Below, one piece after another: positions 53,389 through 62,454 of a stretch of 64,000 nt of DNA. Below the pieces are notes generated by a model. That model had not been told where the DNA came from. It worked only from the letters and a program-made list of their open reading frames with translations, and ran no database searches. The DNA is taken from assembly GCF_947498515.1 (NCBI RefSeq), contig NZ_CANMKO010000009.1, positions 146,136-210,135 of the forward strand, read 5' to 3'. The stretch's first letter is position 1; every line of letters begins with the position of its first letter. Both the position numbers and the translations under genes were made by a program. The DNA is from an uncultured Pelagimonas sp. GTDB lineage: Bacteria > Pseudomonadota > Alphaproteobacteria > Rhodobacterales > Rhodobacteraceae.

Positions 53389-55575
53389 TCAGTTGCCGCC
53401 AAGAATATCGCGCAGCACCTGATTAAGGATGGAATCGCGGACCTTTTTGTTGGGTCGGCTGTCGTCGCGGCGATTGTCGACCTGAGGCGCGGGTTGCGGT
53501 TCTGGCTCTGGGGCAGGAGCGACTGGGGCCTGTGCCGGCAAAGGTGTAATCGGAAGGCCATCGTGAACCCGAACCATGACTTCGCGCCAGATTTCAGCAG
53601 GCAGACCGCCACCGGTCACCCCCGAAAGCGGTGTGTTGTCGTCATAGCCCATCCAGACCCCGGCCACATAATCGGCTGTAAATCCGACAAACCAAGCATC
53701 ACGGGCCTCTTGGCTGGTGCCGGTTTTGCCCGCGGCGGGACGGTTGCCCAATCGCGCGCGCGCGCCGGTGCCTTCGGACACGACCTTTTCCATCATCCAG
53801 ATCAATTCGCCAGCGGCGCGGGGTTGAATCACCCGCTCGCCAATACCGCCGCCTGCGCCCATCAACGGCGTGTCATCCCCGCGCAGGCGCAGTTCGGTTA
53901 GCCCGTAGGGTGTCACCGAGGAGCCGCCATTCAAAATACCGGCATAGGCCCCGGTCATCTCAAGCAAGGTCGCCTCGGAGGTGCCAAGCGCCATGGCTGG
54001 GGTGTTTTGAAGATCGCGGTGAATGCCAAAATCGCGCGCGACCCGCATCACCAGTTCGCGCCCGACGGATTCGGAGATTTTGACCGCTGGGATGTTCAAG
54101 GAATGCTTGAGCGCATCGGTTAAGGTCACCCGGCCTTTGAATTTTTTTGTGTAGTTCTTGGGGCACCATTCGCCGGAACCGGGGATGTTCATGCAAAATG
54201 GTTCGTCCAGCACGGTGTCGAGTGGGCCGTACCCAAGTTCAAGCGCTGTGGCGTAGATAAAGGGTTTGAAGGCTGACCCGGTTTGGCGCACGGCCTGAGA
54301 TGCGCGGTTGAACAGACCCGACGCGTCGGTATCACGCCCACCAATCATCGCCCGCACCGCACCATCGGCAGACATCACCACAACGGCGACCTCGGCCTTG
54401 GACCCTTTGCGGACCTTCTCGGCAAAGACCTGTTCCACCGCTGCGGCGGTTGCGGCCTGAAGGCGTGGATCAAGCGTTGTGCGGATAAGAACGTCTTCGG
54501 TGGTGTCGCGGGTGAAGAACTCAGGCCCGGACCGCATCACCCAATCGGCAAAATAGCCGCCCGCCGACATCGTCGCTTCGGCGGCCAATGTAGCCGGGTT
54601 GCGTTGATAGTGACGGGTTTCCTCGTCGCTCAACAATCCTTGTTCGTTCATCAGGCGCAAAACCGTCGCGGCGCGGTCTTGGCTACGTTTCAGGTTGGCC
54701 GTGGGGGCCATACGGGTTGGCGCGGTGAGTAGACCAGCAATCATTGCTGATTCTGCTGGGGTCAACACAGCGGCGGTTTTGTTGAAATAGCGCTTGGCGG
54801 CGGCTTCGGCCCCATAGGCCCCACCGCCCATATAGGCGCGGTTCATGTAGATCGAGAGAATCTCGTTTTTGGTGTATTTACTCTCCATCGCCATCGCATA
54901 GATCGCTTCTTTGATCTTGCGAGACAGCGATCCGCGGCGGCAATCGGCGACATATTCGGCTTCGTTTTTCCAATCGGCCGGATCAAAAACCACACCAAGA
55001 CAGAGCAGTTTCGCGGTCTGCTGGGTCAAGGTTGACCCGCCGTGACCCGATAATGGTCCGCGTCCTTCGCTCATGTTAATGCGCACCGCGCTGGCGACAC
55101 CGCGCGGGCTAATTCCGAAATGGCTATAGAAACGTTTGTCTTCGGTGGCGACAATGGCGTTGCGTAGGTGGGGGGAGACGGTTTCGGCATTGACCGCACC
55201 ACCATATTGATCACCGCGACGCGCATAGACCGCCCCGTCACGATCGAGCAAAGTCACCGACCCGCGCGCGCGCCCATCCACCAATTCGGACACATCTGGC
55301 AAACCGCTGCGCACATAAAACACCGCTGTGCCGATCACCATGGCCATCACCAGCGAGGCAAAAACCGTGGTCCGCCAAACCAGCCGCCAGATCCAGCGAA
55401 AGATTCCGATAAAGAAGGCCGCGATTGGATTGCGCTTGCGCGTGGTTTTGCGTTTCACCGGTTTTCGGCGTGGGGCCGGTTTTTTAGCGGCCGGTTTCTT
55501 TTTCTTGGTCGTGGTGGGGCGCCCATAGCGCTTGTCAGCCACAAGCTTGCCTGGCTTACGTCCTGAGGTACTCAT
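53389..55575 (-). CDS. Class A penicillin-binding protein (PBP1A family)
   Basis: The 728-residue bifunctional enzyme polymerises and cross-links peptidoglycan. It has a lysine-rich cytoplasmic N-terminus (about 60 residues of KKKP repeats), a membrane helix (TTVFASLVMAMVIGTAVFYV), GT51 motifs (AIVATEDKRFYSHFGISP, GGSTLTQQTAKLL, IKEAIYAMAMESKYTKNEILSIYMN) and transpeptidase motifs S-x-x-K in TGSAFKPFIYA, SLN, and KTG in AGKTGTSQEARDAWFVGF. A C-terminal proline tail (PVAPAPEPEPQPAPQV) follows. Confidence 0.95.
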   Translation of the reverse strand: MSTSGRKPGKLVADKRYGRPTTTKKKKPAAKKPAPRRKPVKRKTTRKRNPIAAFFIGIFRWIWRLVWRTTVFASLVMAMVIGTAVFYVRSGLPDVSELVDGRARGSVTLLDRDGAVYARRGDQYGGAVNAETVSPHLRNAIVATEDKRFYSHFGISPRGVASAVRINMSEGRGPLSGHGGSTLTQQTAKLLCLGVVFDPADWKNEAEYVADCRRGSLSRKIKEAIYAMAMESKYTKNEILSIYMNRAYMGGGAYGAEAAAKRYFNKTAAVLTPAESAMIAGLLTAPTRMAPTANLKRSQDRAATVLRLMNEQGLLSDEETRHYQRNPATLAAEATMSAGGYFADWVMRSGPEFFTRDTTEDVLIRTTLDPRLQAATAAAVEQVFAEKVRKGSKAEVAVVVMSADGAVRAMIGGRDTDASGLFNRASQAVRQTGSAFKPFIYATALELGYGPLDTVLDEPFCMNIPGSGEWCPKNYTKKFKGRVTLTDALKHSLNIPAVKISESVGRELVMRVARDFGIHRDLQNTPAMALGTSEATLLEMTGAYAGILNGGSSVTPYGLTELRLRGDDTPLMGAGGGIGERVIQPRAAGELIWMMEKVVSEGTGARARLGNRPAAGKTGTSQEARDAWFVGFTADYVAGVWMGYDDNTPLSGVTGGGLPAEIWREVMVRVHDGLPITPLPAQAPVAPAPEPEPQPAPQVDNRRDDSRPNKKVRDSILNQVLRDILGGN

Positions 55576-55869
55576 CAATTCTGCCCGCCTGATTGGGCCC
55601 ATCCGGGCCTGTTCGCGTTTTGCTTTTGCGCGATTCTATCTGGTTCTTTCCCGAATGTTGACCACCCCAAATTGCCATATGCACTTTTTGTTTAGGTTAA
55701 AAAATAGGCATTAACCCCGATATGCGCAAAAAATGTGCGCTTGCGCCGGGTTTCTGCCCGTTTTTGTGGCTCAAAGCTTCAAAACGCGCCGCCCTCAGGC
55801 TTTTTCTGCAGATGCGAAATACGCGAGGGGTGCTGGGACGCGACCCCGGTGAGACGAAAGGGACATACG

Positions 55870-56208
55870 GTGAAACTGATCATTGCAACGATCAAGCCAT
55901 TCAAGCTCGAAGAGGTGCGCGAAGCGCTGACCGATATCGGCGTGCGCGGCATGATGGTAACGGAAATCAAGGGCTTTGGCTCTCAGTCCGGCCATACCGA
56001 AATCTATCGCGGCGCGGAATACGCCGTCAACTTTGTACCCAAGATCAAGCTGGAGATCGTCGTTTCGGCCTCCATGGCGGATCAAGTGGTCGAAACCATC
56101 AAATCCACTGCTCAGACAGGCAAGATCGGCGACGGCAAGATCTTTGTTCTCGATGTGGCACAGGCCGTGCGGGTGCGTACCGGCGAAACAGATGCGGACG
56201 CGCTTTAA
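55870..56208 (+). CDS. glnK: P-II nitrogen regulatory protein linked to AmtB
   Basis: The 112-residue protein senses 2-oxoglutarate and ATP/ADP and binds AmtB through its T-loop. It starts MKLIIATIKPFKLEEVREALTDIGVRGMMVTEIKGFG; the T-loop holds the uridylylated tyrosine in EIYRGAEYAVNFVPKIKLEI, and the C-terminus has GDGKIFVLDVAQAVRVRTGE. The start is GTG at 55870; ORF sequence upstream is not family-like. amtB follows after 44 bases, forming the usual glnK-amtB operon. GlnB is the alternative name. Confidence 0.94.
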   Translation: MKLIIATIKPFKLEEVREALTDIGVRGMMVTEIKGFGSQSGHTEIYRGAEYAVNFVPKIKLEIVVSASMADQVVETIKSTAQTGKIGDGKIFVLDVAQAVRVRTGETDADAL

Positions 56209-56252
56209 CGCGCTCCTCTCAGATATCTCCTGATAGTTAAGGGACGAAAAGA

Positions 56253-57575
56253 ATGACAAATTTCAAGACACTCGCTGCGGCGGCTGTTCTGCTCGCGGTG
56301 CCAAGCCTAGGCATGGCCCAAGAGGCAGACGTAACGCCCCCCAACTCCGAAGTTGGGTTCATCTTTACCACCTTCATGTTCCTGGTCGCCGGTTTCCTGG
56401 TGTTCTGGATGGCGGCTGGTTTCGCCATGCTCGAAGCGGGCCTCGTGCGGTCCAAGAACGTTACGATGCAGCTGACCAAAAACATCGCGCTATTCTCGCT
56501 GGCCGCGATTGCTTACTACGTTGTTGGCTACAACCTGATGTACCCGGGCGACGGTTGGTCGGTTGATGGTATCCTTGGTGCCTTCTCCATGGCCTCGCTC
56601 GAGCCTGTTGGCCTTGAGGGCGCTGAGCCTGATCTGACCTACGCGTCGGTTGGTTCGGACTTCTTCTTCCAGCTGATGTTCTGTGCGACCACGGCGTCGA
56701 TCGTCTCGGGCACCTTGGCCGAGCGTATCAAACTGTGGCCCTTCCTCGCTTTTGTTATCGTGCTGACCGCGTTCATCTACCCAATCCAAGCCTCTTGGAA
56801 ATGGGGCGGTGGTTTCCTCGACGCCGGTGGTTTCCAGGATTTCGCTGGTTCGACTGTTGTACACTCGGTTGGTGGCTGGGCGGCTCTGGCTGGCGCGCTG
56901 ATCCTTGGTCCGCGTATCGGTAAATACAAAGAAGGTCGCACCATTCCATTCATGGGTTCGAACCTGCCATTGGCAACTCTGGGTACGTTCATCCTGTGGC
57001 TCGGTTGGTTTGGTTTCAACGGCGGTTCGCAGCTGTATATGGACACAGCCGGCAACGTTGCTGACATCAGCCGCATCTTCTCCAACACCAATACTGCCGC
57101 CGCTGGTGGTGCTGTTGCAGCCCTTCTGCTCACCCAAGCTCTGTACAAAAAGGTCGACCTGACCATGGTACTGAATGGTGCACTTGCTGGTCTGGTTTCC
57201 ATCACAGCCGAGCCGCTGACCCCAACATTGGGTCAAGCCACTCTGATCGGTGCCGTTGGTGGTGTGATCGTGGTCTTCGCGGTTCCAATGCTCGACAAGC
57301 TAAAAATCGACGACGTGGTTGGTGCGATCCCTGTTCACCTTCTGGCCGGTATCTGGGGCACCATCGCGGTTGTGTTCACCAATGACGCGGCTTCACTTGG
57401 TCAGCAGCTCTATTCGATCGTTGTTGTCGGTGCCTTCACCTTCGTGGTTAGCTTTGCAGTCTGGTACATCCTGAAACTGACCGTAGGCATCCGGGTTGGC
57501 GAAGAAGAAGAGATCACGGGTCTCGACATGGCCGAACTGGGCATGGAAGCCTACCCTGAGTTCTCCAAGAGCTAA
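56253..57575 (+). CDS. amtB: Ammonium transporter
   Basis: The 440-residue protein has a signal peptide (MTNFKTLAAAAVLLAVPSLGMAQ) and eleven membrane helices. The twin histidines of the pore are in STVVHSVGGWAALAGALILGPRIG and IPVHLLAGIWGTIAV. The family motif FNGGSQLYMDTAGN-like region FGFNGGSQLYMD is present. It lets ammonia/ammonium enter and is closed by GlnK. Codon choice here favours CTG, TCG and GGT more than its neighbours, suggesting high expression. AAGGGA precedes the ATG. Confidence 0.96.
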   Translation: MTNFKTLAAAAVLLAVPSLGMAQEADVTPPNSEVGFIFTTFMFLVAGFLVFWMAAGFAMLEAGLVRSKNVTMQLTKNIALFSLAAIAYYVVGYNLMYPGDGWSVDGILGAFSMASLEPVGLEGAEPDLTYASVGSDFFFQLMFCATTASIVSGTLAERIKLWPFLAFVIVLTAFIYPIQASWKWGGGFLDAGGFQDFAGSTVVHSVGGWAALAGALILGPRIGKYKEGRTIPFMGSNLPLATLGTFILWLGWFGFNGGSQLYMDTAGNVADISRIFSNTNTAAAGGAVAALLLTQALYKKVDLTMVLNGALAGLVSITAEPLTPTLGQATLIGAVGGVIVVFAVPMLDKLKIDDVVGAIPVHLLAGIWGTIAVVFTNDAASLGQQLYSIVVVGAFTFVVSFAVWYILKLTVGIRVGEEEEITGLDMAELGMEAYPEFSKS

Positions 57576-57599
57576 TTCTTGAAAACCAGTAAAAACTGA

Positions 57600-57625
57600 A
57601 AAGTCCGGGTGGAAACGCCCGGACT
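57600..57625 (+). terminator. Terminator of glnK-amtB
   Basis: AAAGTCCGGGTG and CGCCCGGACTTT pair around a GAAA-containing loop, 25 bases past the amtB stop. Confidence 0.85.
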
Positions 57626-57848
57626 TTGTGCATTTTTGGTGGGCAGGTCGGCGAAAAGTCACCACAAATGCCCGTCTTTGGTGAAAATTGACAGATTCTC
57701 CTTTCCTTTTTCGCCCGCAGCCCCTAGCTCCATGGTGCGACGTTACTTCTTTCGGCTTCTTTGCTCTTTGTGGCTCAGTTCTCGATACATGACTGACATT
57801 GCCGCGCTGCCAAGTTTCTTGGGCAGATAACTTATAGGAGAAGATCAA

Positions 57849-58055
57849 ATGGCCAATGGCACCGTAAAATGGTTCAACACAACTAAAGGCTTCGGCTTCA
57901 TCGCACCGGACGGCGGCGGCAAGGACGTGTTTGTACACATCTCTGCTGTTGAACGCGCTGGTCTGACCGGCCTGTCCGACAACCAGAAAGTGACTTTCGA
58001 CATCGAGCCCGGCCGTGACGGCCGTGAGAGCGCGTCGAACATCGCTCTGGCATAA
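57849..58055 (+). CDS. cspA: Cold-shock domain protein
   Basis: The 68-residue protein is a single OB-fold nucleic-acid-binding domain with RNP1 KGFGFIAPD and RNP2 VFVHISAV. TAGGAGAAGATCAA gives a strong ribosome site. The 220-bp upstream gap to the amtB terminator carries no ORF and may hold a long 5' leader, as in other csp genes; no structure was resolved. The symbol is generic. Confidence 0.95.
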   Translation: MANGTVKWFNTTKGFGFIAPDGGGKDVFVHISAVERAGLTGLSDNQKVTFDIEPGRDGRESASNIALA

Positions 58056-58091
58056 GCCAGCGGCCCTAACGGGCGCTAGTTGAGACATTCT

Positions 58092-58121
58092 AAAGGGCTC
58101 ACCGATTTCGGTGGGCCCTTT
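58092..58121 (+). terminator. Terminator of the cold-shock gene
   Basis: AAAGGGCTCACCG and CGGTGGGCCCTTT form a long stem around a short loop, continuing into TTT. It is 36 bases past the stop. Confidence 0.88.
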
Positions 58122-58149
58122 TCTATTGAGGGACTGAACTCTCGGCTGG

Positions 58150-58203
58150 GCACCCAAAAGTTTTGCAAAACTTTTGAAAATTCCGTGCACGGAATTTGGG
58201 TGC
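58150..58203 (-). repeat. Three-way-junction double-hairpin element, copy 5
   Basis: Hairpin A is AAAAGTTTTGCAAAACTTTT (58156-58175) and hairpin B is AAATTCCGTGCACGGAATTT (58178-58197). GCACCC and GGGTGC close them with 6 perfect pairs. It lies 7 bases past the stop of the minus-strand GntR gene. Confidence 0.85.
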
Positions 58204-58210
58204 GTCTAGG

Positions 58211-58978
58211 TCAACGGTTGTGTTCCCGTTCGAGTCGTTGCTTGGCGATGACTTCGTGCTGCTCGGTCTTGCGATTGGATTCCAGTGATTCTTCGACAAA
58301 GCTTAGATGGTCTTGTACGGCTTTGCGGGCTTCGGCCGGCTCACGCGCCTGTAGGGCGTCGTTGATCCGTTTGTGCTGCTCCAAAAGCTGATCACGGGTG
58401 GTGCGTTGCCGGAACATGATGGTGCGGTTGTAAAACACCCCTTCACGCAGCAACTGATACATCGACCGCATCATATGCAGCATGATCACATTATGGCTGG
58501 CCTCGATAATGGCGAGGTGGAAATCCGCGTCCAGATGCGCTTCGTCCGCCGGATTACGTTTGGAATGCACGGCGCACATCTTGTCATAGATTTTTTGAAT
58601 CACTTCCAGATCGGTGTCTGACCCGTGTTTGGCGGCGCGCTCTGCGGCCAGGCCTTCCATGTCACGGCGAAAGGACAGGTAATCAAACACCGCTTCGTCG
58701 TGATTGGCGAAGAGTTGGGTCAGTGCCTCAGAGAAGGCGGACCCCAAGAACTCGGTCACGAAAATCCCGGCGCCGGCTTTGGTTTCGACAAGGCCGCGAT
58801 CCTGCAATGTGGCAATCGCCTCGCGCAAACTTGGCCGCGATACACCCATCCGTTCCGAAAGCTCTCGTTCCGAAGGCAGCCGTTCACCGGGGCGTAAAAT
58901 GCCGCGTAGAATCAGCAATTCAATCTGATCTATGACAGCCGAGGAAAGTTTTTCGGGTTTAACGGGGGTAAAGGGCAT
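58211..58978 (-). CDS. GntR family regulator, FadR subfamily
   Basis: The 255-residue protein has an N-terminal winged helix (IELLILRGILRPGERLPSERELSERMGVSRPSLREAIATLQDRGLVETKAGAGIFV) and an FCD effector domain with metal-type histidines (DADFHLAIIEASHN and EQHKRINDAL, HLSFVEESL). The layout fits PdhR/LldR-like regulators of organic acid use. A perfect palindrome 18 bases upstream of its start suggests autoregulation. The other targets are not visible. Confidence 0.93.
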   Translation of the reverse strand: MPFTPVKPEKLSSAVIDQIELLILRGILRPGERLPSERELSERMGVSRPSLREAIATLQDRGLVETKAGAGIFVTEFLGSAFSEALTQLFANHDEAVFDYLSFRRDMEGLAAERAAKHGSDTDLEVIQKIYDKMCAVHSKRNPADEAHLDADFHLAIIEASHNVIMLHMMRSMYQLLREGVFYNRTIMFRQRTTRDQLLEQHKRINDALQAREPAEARKAVQDHLSFVEESLESNRKTEQHEVIAKQRLEREHNR

Positions 58979-58995
58979 GGGGCGCTCGTGTTGAA

Positions 58996-59016
58996 TTGGT
59001 AAGATGAGCTTACCAA
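58996..59016. promoter_or_regulatory. GntR/FadR-type operator
   Basis: TTGGTAAG-ATGAG-CTTACCAA is a perfect inverted repeat with 8-bp arms. The core resembles the TTGGTnnnACCAA type bound by PdhR/LldR proteins, widened by two bases. It lies 18 bases upstream of the regulator's ATG. Confidence 0.65.
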
Positions 59017-59029
59017 CGCCCCGCGCAAA

Positions 59030-59470
59030 TTACCAGCGATCCAGCGCGGCCTCGTCTTCATCCTTGGCCGCGACCCAACCGGCGTCTTGTGCGGTGTGTT
59101 CTTTCTTCCAGAACGGCGCACGGGATTTCAGATAATCCATCAGGTATTCGGCAGCCTCAAACGCGTCTTTGCGATGACGCGCCGCCGTCGCGACCATCAT
59201 GATTTTTTCGCCCGCGCCCATGCGGCCATAACGGTGAATCACCAAGGCATCGCCAAGCGACCAGCGGTCAACCGCCTCGGCGGCGATCTTCTTTAGCGCT
59301 TTTTCGGTCATGCCGGGGTAATGCTCGATCTCCATGACGTCGAGACCACCGGCAATGTCGCGCACGATCCCGGCAAAGGTCACGATCGCCCCCATGTCGT
59401 GGCGGCCATCGGCAAAGGCTTCGGCCTCTTTGCCATAGTCAAAAGGGGCGTCTTGGACCACAACGCGCAT
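59030..59470 (-). CDS. moaE: Molybdopterin synthase catalytic subunit
   Basis: MoaE with MoaD inserts sulfur into precursor Z to make molybdopterin. The 146-residue protein has GAIVTFAGIVRDIAGGLDVMEIEHYPGMTEKAL, HRYGRMGAGEKIMMVATAARHRKDAFEAAEYLMDYLKSRAPFWKKE. It lies 3 bases after moaD, in a pgsA-moaD-moaE operon. Confidence 0.96.
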   Translation of the reverse strand: MRVVVQDAPFDYGKEAEAFADGRHDMGAIVTFAGIVRDIAGGLDVMEIEHYPGMTEKALKKIAAEAVDRWSLGDALVIHRYGRMGAGEKIMMVATAARHRKDAFEAAEYLMDYLKSRAPFWKKEHTAQDAGWVAAKDEDEAALDRW

Positions 59471-59473
59471 GGC

Positions 59474-59719
59474 TTAGCCCCCGGTCATCGGCGGGAAAAA
59501 CGCCACTTCGCGCACGCCCTCCAGCGGGGCGTCAAATTCTGAGAGCTCTTGATCCAAAGCAACACGCAGGGCGGTCAGATCGGCAAAGGCGGCGTCATAA
59601 CGCTCTTCTCGGCCGCGCAGTTCGGAAATCAAGTCGTTGACGGTGGCCGCGGTGGTTTCGATTTTCTCTTTGGGTACGCCAATGCGTTCGCGCACCCATG
59701 CGAAATACAAAACGTCCAT
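59474..59719 (-). CDS. moaD: Molybdopterin synthase sulfur carrier subunit
   Basis: The 81-residue ubiquitin-like protein ends in the required GG (PPMTGG), which carries the thiocarboxylate. MDVLYFAWVRERIGVPKEKIE at the start matches the family. It starts 1 base after pgsA and precedes moaE. Confidence 0.95.
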   Translation of the reverse strand: MDVLYFAWVRERIGVPKEKIETTAATVNDLISELRGREERYDAAFADLTALRVALDQELSEFDAPLEGVREVAFFPPMTGG

Positions 59720-59720
59720 C

Positions 59721-60386
59721 TCAGCTATCCTCTTTCAACAGCGGTATCGCCTTGCGAAAGTAATCGGCCCCAGTGATCAGGGTCAGAGCCGCCGCTATCC
59801 AGAGCAAGCCAACCCCAATGTCCCCCGACCAGATCATGCCAGTGTACTTCCAACGCAGGCCAAGCACGTCTTCTTCGGTGCCATCTAGTATTGACTGAAA
59901 TAGCGCCTGATCCATGCCGATGGCAGACATACCAAGGTAGTGTTCAAACACCCCTTGCGCAAAAAGGACGGCAATGGCGACCATTTGGGCGGTTGTTTTC
60001 CATTTCGCCAATTTGGTCACTTTGAGGGTTCCGGCCACGTCACCTAGATATTCCCGCAAGCCAGAAACAAAAACCTCGCGGAACAAAATGAATGTGGCGG
60101 GCAGGACAAGCCATGGCGACATCGACGAATAGCCAACAATCACCATTAACGCGATGACCACCATAGCCTTGTCGGCAATTGGGTCTAGCATGGCTCCCAG
60201 TTTGGTTTCCTGCTTCCATGTCCGGGCCAGATGGCCGTCAAACCAATCGGTCACAGCCGCCGAAACAAACAGGATCAGCGCAGCCCAATCTGCAAAGGGG
60301 CGCGAAAAATAGAGGAACATCAGCGCGAGCGCTGGGGCGGCGACAAGGCGCATGGCCGTCAGTATATTTGGTATCGTCCAGGTCAT
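59721..60386 (-). CDS. pgsA: CDP-diacylglycerol-glycerol-3-phosphate phosphatidyltransferase
   Basis: PgsA makes phosphatidylglycerol phosphate in the inner membrane. The 221-residue protein begins WTIPNILTAMRLVAAPALALMFLYF and carries the CDP-alcohol motif DWFDGHLARTWKQETKLGAMLDPIADK (D-x2-D-G-x2-A-R-x8-G-x3-D-x3-D), with about four membrane helices. It leads the operon into moaD. uvrC, often its upstream neighbour in this group, is not present. Confidence 0.95.
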   Translation of the reverse strand: MTWTIPNILTAMRLVAAPALALMFLYFSRPFADWAALILFVSAAVTDWFDGHLARTWKQETKLGAMLDPIADKAMVVIALMVIVGYSSMSPWLVLPATFILFREVFVSGLREYLGDVAGTLKVTKLAKWKTTAQMVAIAVLFAQGVFEHYLGMSAIGMDQALFQSILDGTEEDVLGLRWKYTGMIWSGDIGVGLLWIAAALTLITGADYFRKAIPLLKEDS

Positions 60387-60489
60387 TACGCCCTTCCTAT
60401 CGTGGATTGCAAGGCAGCGAAAGAGAGCTTAGGCCGCTTGTCCAATGGGTCGCGGCATCACATGTATGACAAAAGCACAGGGGTTAAAG

Positions 60490-60885
60490 ATGCGAAAGTT
60501 TGGAATTGGGCTGATTTTGGTGCTTGCTGGTTGCACCGGAGACGAGGGCGTGCGGGCGTTTGGAGCGGCGGATATGGCTTGGAATTTGAAGAGTATCGAT
60601 GGGACCGCCTTTGATGCCAGAGCGACGCTGGAGTTTCCCGAAGCCGGGCAGGCCACTGGAATGGGCCCCTGTAATCGTTGGTCAGCGTCTCAATCCGCTC
60701 CATACCCTTGGTTCAAGCTAGGCCCAATCAGATCGACACGCCGGGCGTGCCCCGACATGGACGCCGAGCAGCGCTTTTTCATGGCCTTGGAAGATATGAC
60801 AATTTCTGAAGTGTCCGGAAATGTTTTGGTGCTAAGCAATGACGCCGGGCGGGAGATGATTTTTCAGGGCAAAGCGATTGAGTAG
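60490..60885 (+). CDS. META-domain lipoprotein
   Basis: The 131-residue protein has a lipoprotein signal ending in VLAGC (Cys15) and a META/HslJ-type domain: WNLKSIDGTAFDARATLEFPEAGQATGMGPCNRWSASQSAPYPWFKLGPIRSTRRACPDMDAEQRFFMALEDM. Two cysteines (GPCNRW, RRACPD) may pair. It is divergent from pgsA. The function of these proteins is not well defined; some relate to outer-membrane stress. ATG 60490 is used. Confidence 0.85.
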   Translation: MRKFGIGLILVLAGCTGDEGVRAFGAADMAWNLKSIDGTAFDARATLEFPEAGQATGMGPCNRWSASQSAPYPWFKLGPIRSTRRACPDMDAEQRFFMALEDMTISEVSGNVLVLSNDAGREMIFQGKAIE

Positions 60886-60960
60886 AGGGACAGGGGGCAG
60901 CCGCCTCTGAAGCTGTCAGCGTCTTTCAGCCCGAGGTGTTGAGGAACAGAAAAAACCTTT
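60886..60960 (+). repeat. Possible diverged copy C of structured repeat family 2
   Basis: It shows a GGGGGC/GCCTC hairpin, a second weak hairpin (GAAGCTGTCAGCGTCTTTC) and a tail CAGCCCGAGGTGTTGAGG then AACAGAAAA. The tail aligns with the copy A tail at roughly two thirds of positions. It directly follows the META-domain gene. Homology is uncertain. Confidence 0.35.
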
Positions 60961-60973
60961 GGTCGGATTCTGG

Positions 60974-61705
60974 TCAAGGGTGGGTCATAAGTTCCACACG
61001 GTCGACAAACGCGGCGCGTGCCGTTGGCAGGGGTTTGTTGCCTAGGCTGGTGGCAAGGTGGTTTTCAATGAAATGCCCAGTGGTTTTCAAGGCCGTCAGG
61101 ATTTCGAGTTCGTCGCGCGGGCTATCCCCCAGCATAACCGGGGGCAGGGGCAGCAATTTATCGACCCATTCACCGGCACCCGAAGCCGTTACCGCGCGAC
61201 CGGTGCGCGGTGAGATAAAGGCGAGATGATCATTGGCCCCGGTCACAGCGCAGGCATTGAGGTCAAGCCCAAAGCCCATCTGTTCCAAGAGGGTCATTTC
61301 CCAGCGTAAATACGCCAGAGGCCAGATGTCGGTCTGGCCGAGCAGGTCTAGTAAGTCTTCGGTCTGTTTGTAGAGGGTGGGGTAGGGCGCGCGATCGGGG
61401 AGGCAAAACCCCAAAAGCGCAACAACCGCGTTGAGACCGGCGAGGGCAAGCCGGTCCGCCATCGCCACCGCCGCCCGTGAGCGCAATGGCTCAACCGTAT
61501 AGATGCCAAGCTGATCTTCGAGCCGGGCACGCCAGCTTAGGTCAAGCTGCCCGCCGGGTTGCAGATGAGGGGTATGTTTGCGCGATACACCCCCGCGCAG
61601 CACGCCGGCATGGCGCCCGTGATTGGGGGTGAAGGCATCCAAAATCAACGAAGTCTCGCCATGTTTTCGGGTGCTAAGCAAGATGCCAGTATCGCGCCAT
61701 TCCAT
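60974..61705 (-). CDS. recO: DNA repair protein RecO
   Basis: RecO helps RecR and RecF load RecA at gaps. The 243-residue protein has the OB-fold start [72 protein letters not shown] and a helical C-terminus with [38 protein letters not shown]. It lies downstream of the era-DUF1491-TM protein run on the same strand. Confidence 0.95.
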   Translation of the reverse strand: MEWRDTGILLSTRKHGETSLILDAFTPNHGRHAGVLRGGVSRKHTPHLQPGGQLDLSWRARLEDQLGIYTVEPLRSRAAVAMADRLALAGLNAVVALLGFCLPDRAPYPTLYKQTEDLLDLLGQTDIWPLAYLRWEMTLLEQMGFGLDLNACAVTGANDHLAFISPRTGRAVTASGAGEWVDKLLPLPPVMLGDSPRDELEILTALKTTGHFIENHLATSLGNKPLPTARAAFVDRVELMTHP

Positions 61706-61750
61706 TGCTATATCGTGACGCCTGTTTTGCTTGGATACAAGAGGTCGGCG

Positions 61751-62128
61751 CTAGCTGTCGCGCCAGATGGCTCGGGCCTGCACCGTGAGGGCAAGCCCCT
61801 GTGCCAAAGCGCCAAGCAGTAAGCCTTCGACCGGGGTGGCGTAGCCTTGATAGACCCCGCCAACCATGGCGATCAGGATGATGAGTGTAAAAGCGAAGAC
61901 GTGTAGACCACGCGCTGCGGATACCGGTGCCTCAAGTACGCGCATTACAAGTAGGGACAAAAGCGCCGTCGCCGTTGGGAAAAAGCCCAGCATCATGACG
62001 TTTTGCAAAAGCGGGGAACCGGGCAAGGCATAGGCTGCCAAAGCCGCCCCGGCATAAAAACTTAGGACCGTCGCTAATAGCCCGCCCACAACAAAAGACA
62101 GGCGCGGGTTGAGCAACAGATACATCAT
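61751..62128 (-). CDS. Small integral membrane protein
   Basis: The 125-residue protein has four hydrophobic helices (LSFVVGGLLATVLSFYAGAALAAY, LLQNVMMLGFFPTATALLSLLVMRV, LHVFAFTLIILIAMVGGVYQGY, LLLGALAQGLALTVQA). No family is recognised. Its ATG overlaps the DUF1491 stop, so it is part of the era operon. Confidence 0.75.
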   Translation of the reverse strand: MMYLLLNPRLSFVVGGLLATVLSFYAGAALAAYALPGSPLLQNVMMLGFFPTATALLSLLVMRVLEAPVSAARGLHVFAFTLIILIAMVGGVYQGYATPVEGLLLGALAQGLALTVQARAIWRDS

Positions 62129-62454
62129 GCCAGCCCCTCCTCATCCAAAAGGTGTCGTCCCATTCGGTCTTCGACTTCAATCACCCAGAGATCGGGATCA
62201 AACCCGCGCTGTTTTGCGATGCTGTTGTCGACGTCGGCTTCGGGGCCAGAGGCCAGTTCGGCCCAAACCCGTTCGCCGCTCATCAAATCAAAGCTGCGTG
62301 TAAAGGCGCGGGCGCTTCCGTCAAGTGTGTTGAGCTTGATCAGAACCGACCCGGCGGTGTCGTCCCCATGGGACACAACAAACGCCGGGATGTCCTGAAA
62401 GCGCAGTCGCGCCAGATAGGCATCCACCCAAAACCGGGCAGTCAGTCGTGTCAT
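62125..62454 (-). CDS. DUF1491 family protein
   Basis: The 109-residue protein matches DUF1491: LTARFWVDAYLARLRFQDIPAFVVSHGDDTAGSVLIKLNTLDGSARAFTRSFDLMSGERVWAELASGPEADVDNSIAKQRGFDPDLWVIEVEDRMGRHLLDEEGL. Its role is unknown; the gene commonly sits by era in this group. It overlaps era by 4 bp. Confidence 0.9.
   Translation of the reverse strand: MTRLTARFWVDAYLARLRFQDIPAFVVSHGDDTAGSVLIKLNTLDGSARAFTRSFDLMSGERVWAELASGPEADVDNSIAKQRGFDPDLWVIEVEDRMGRHLLDEEGLA

Noticed and set aside
55603..55869. NtrC or sigma-54 site before glnK
   Set aside because: TGCGCAAAAAATGTGCGC near 55722 has partial symmetry, but no convincing NtrC pair or -24/-12 element is present.
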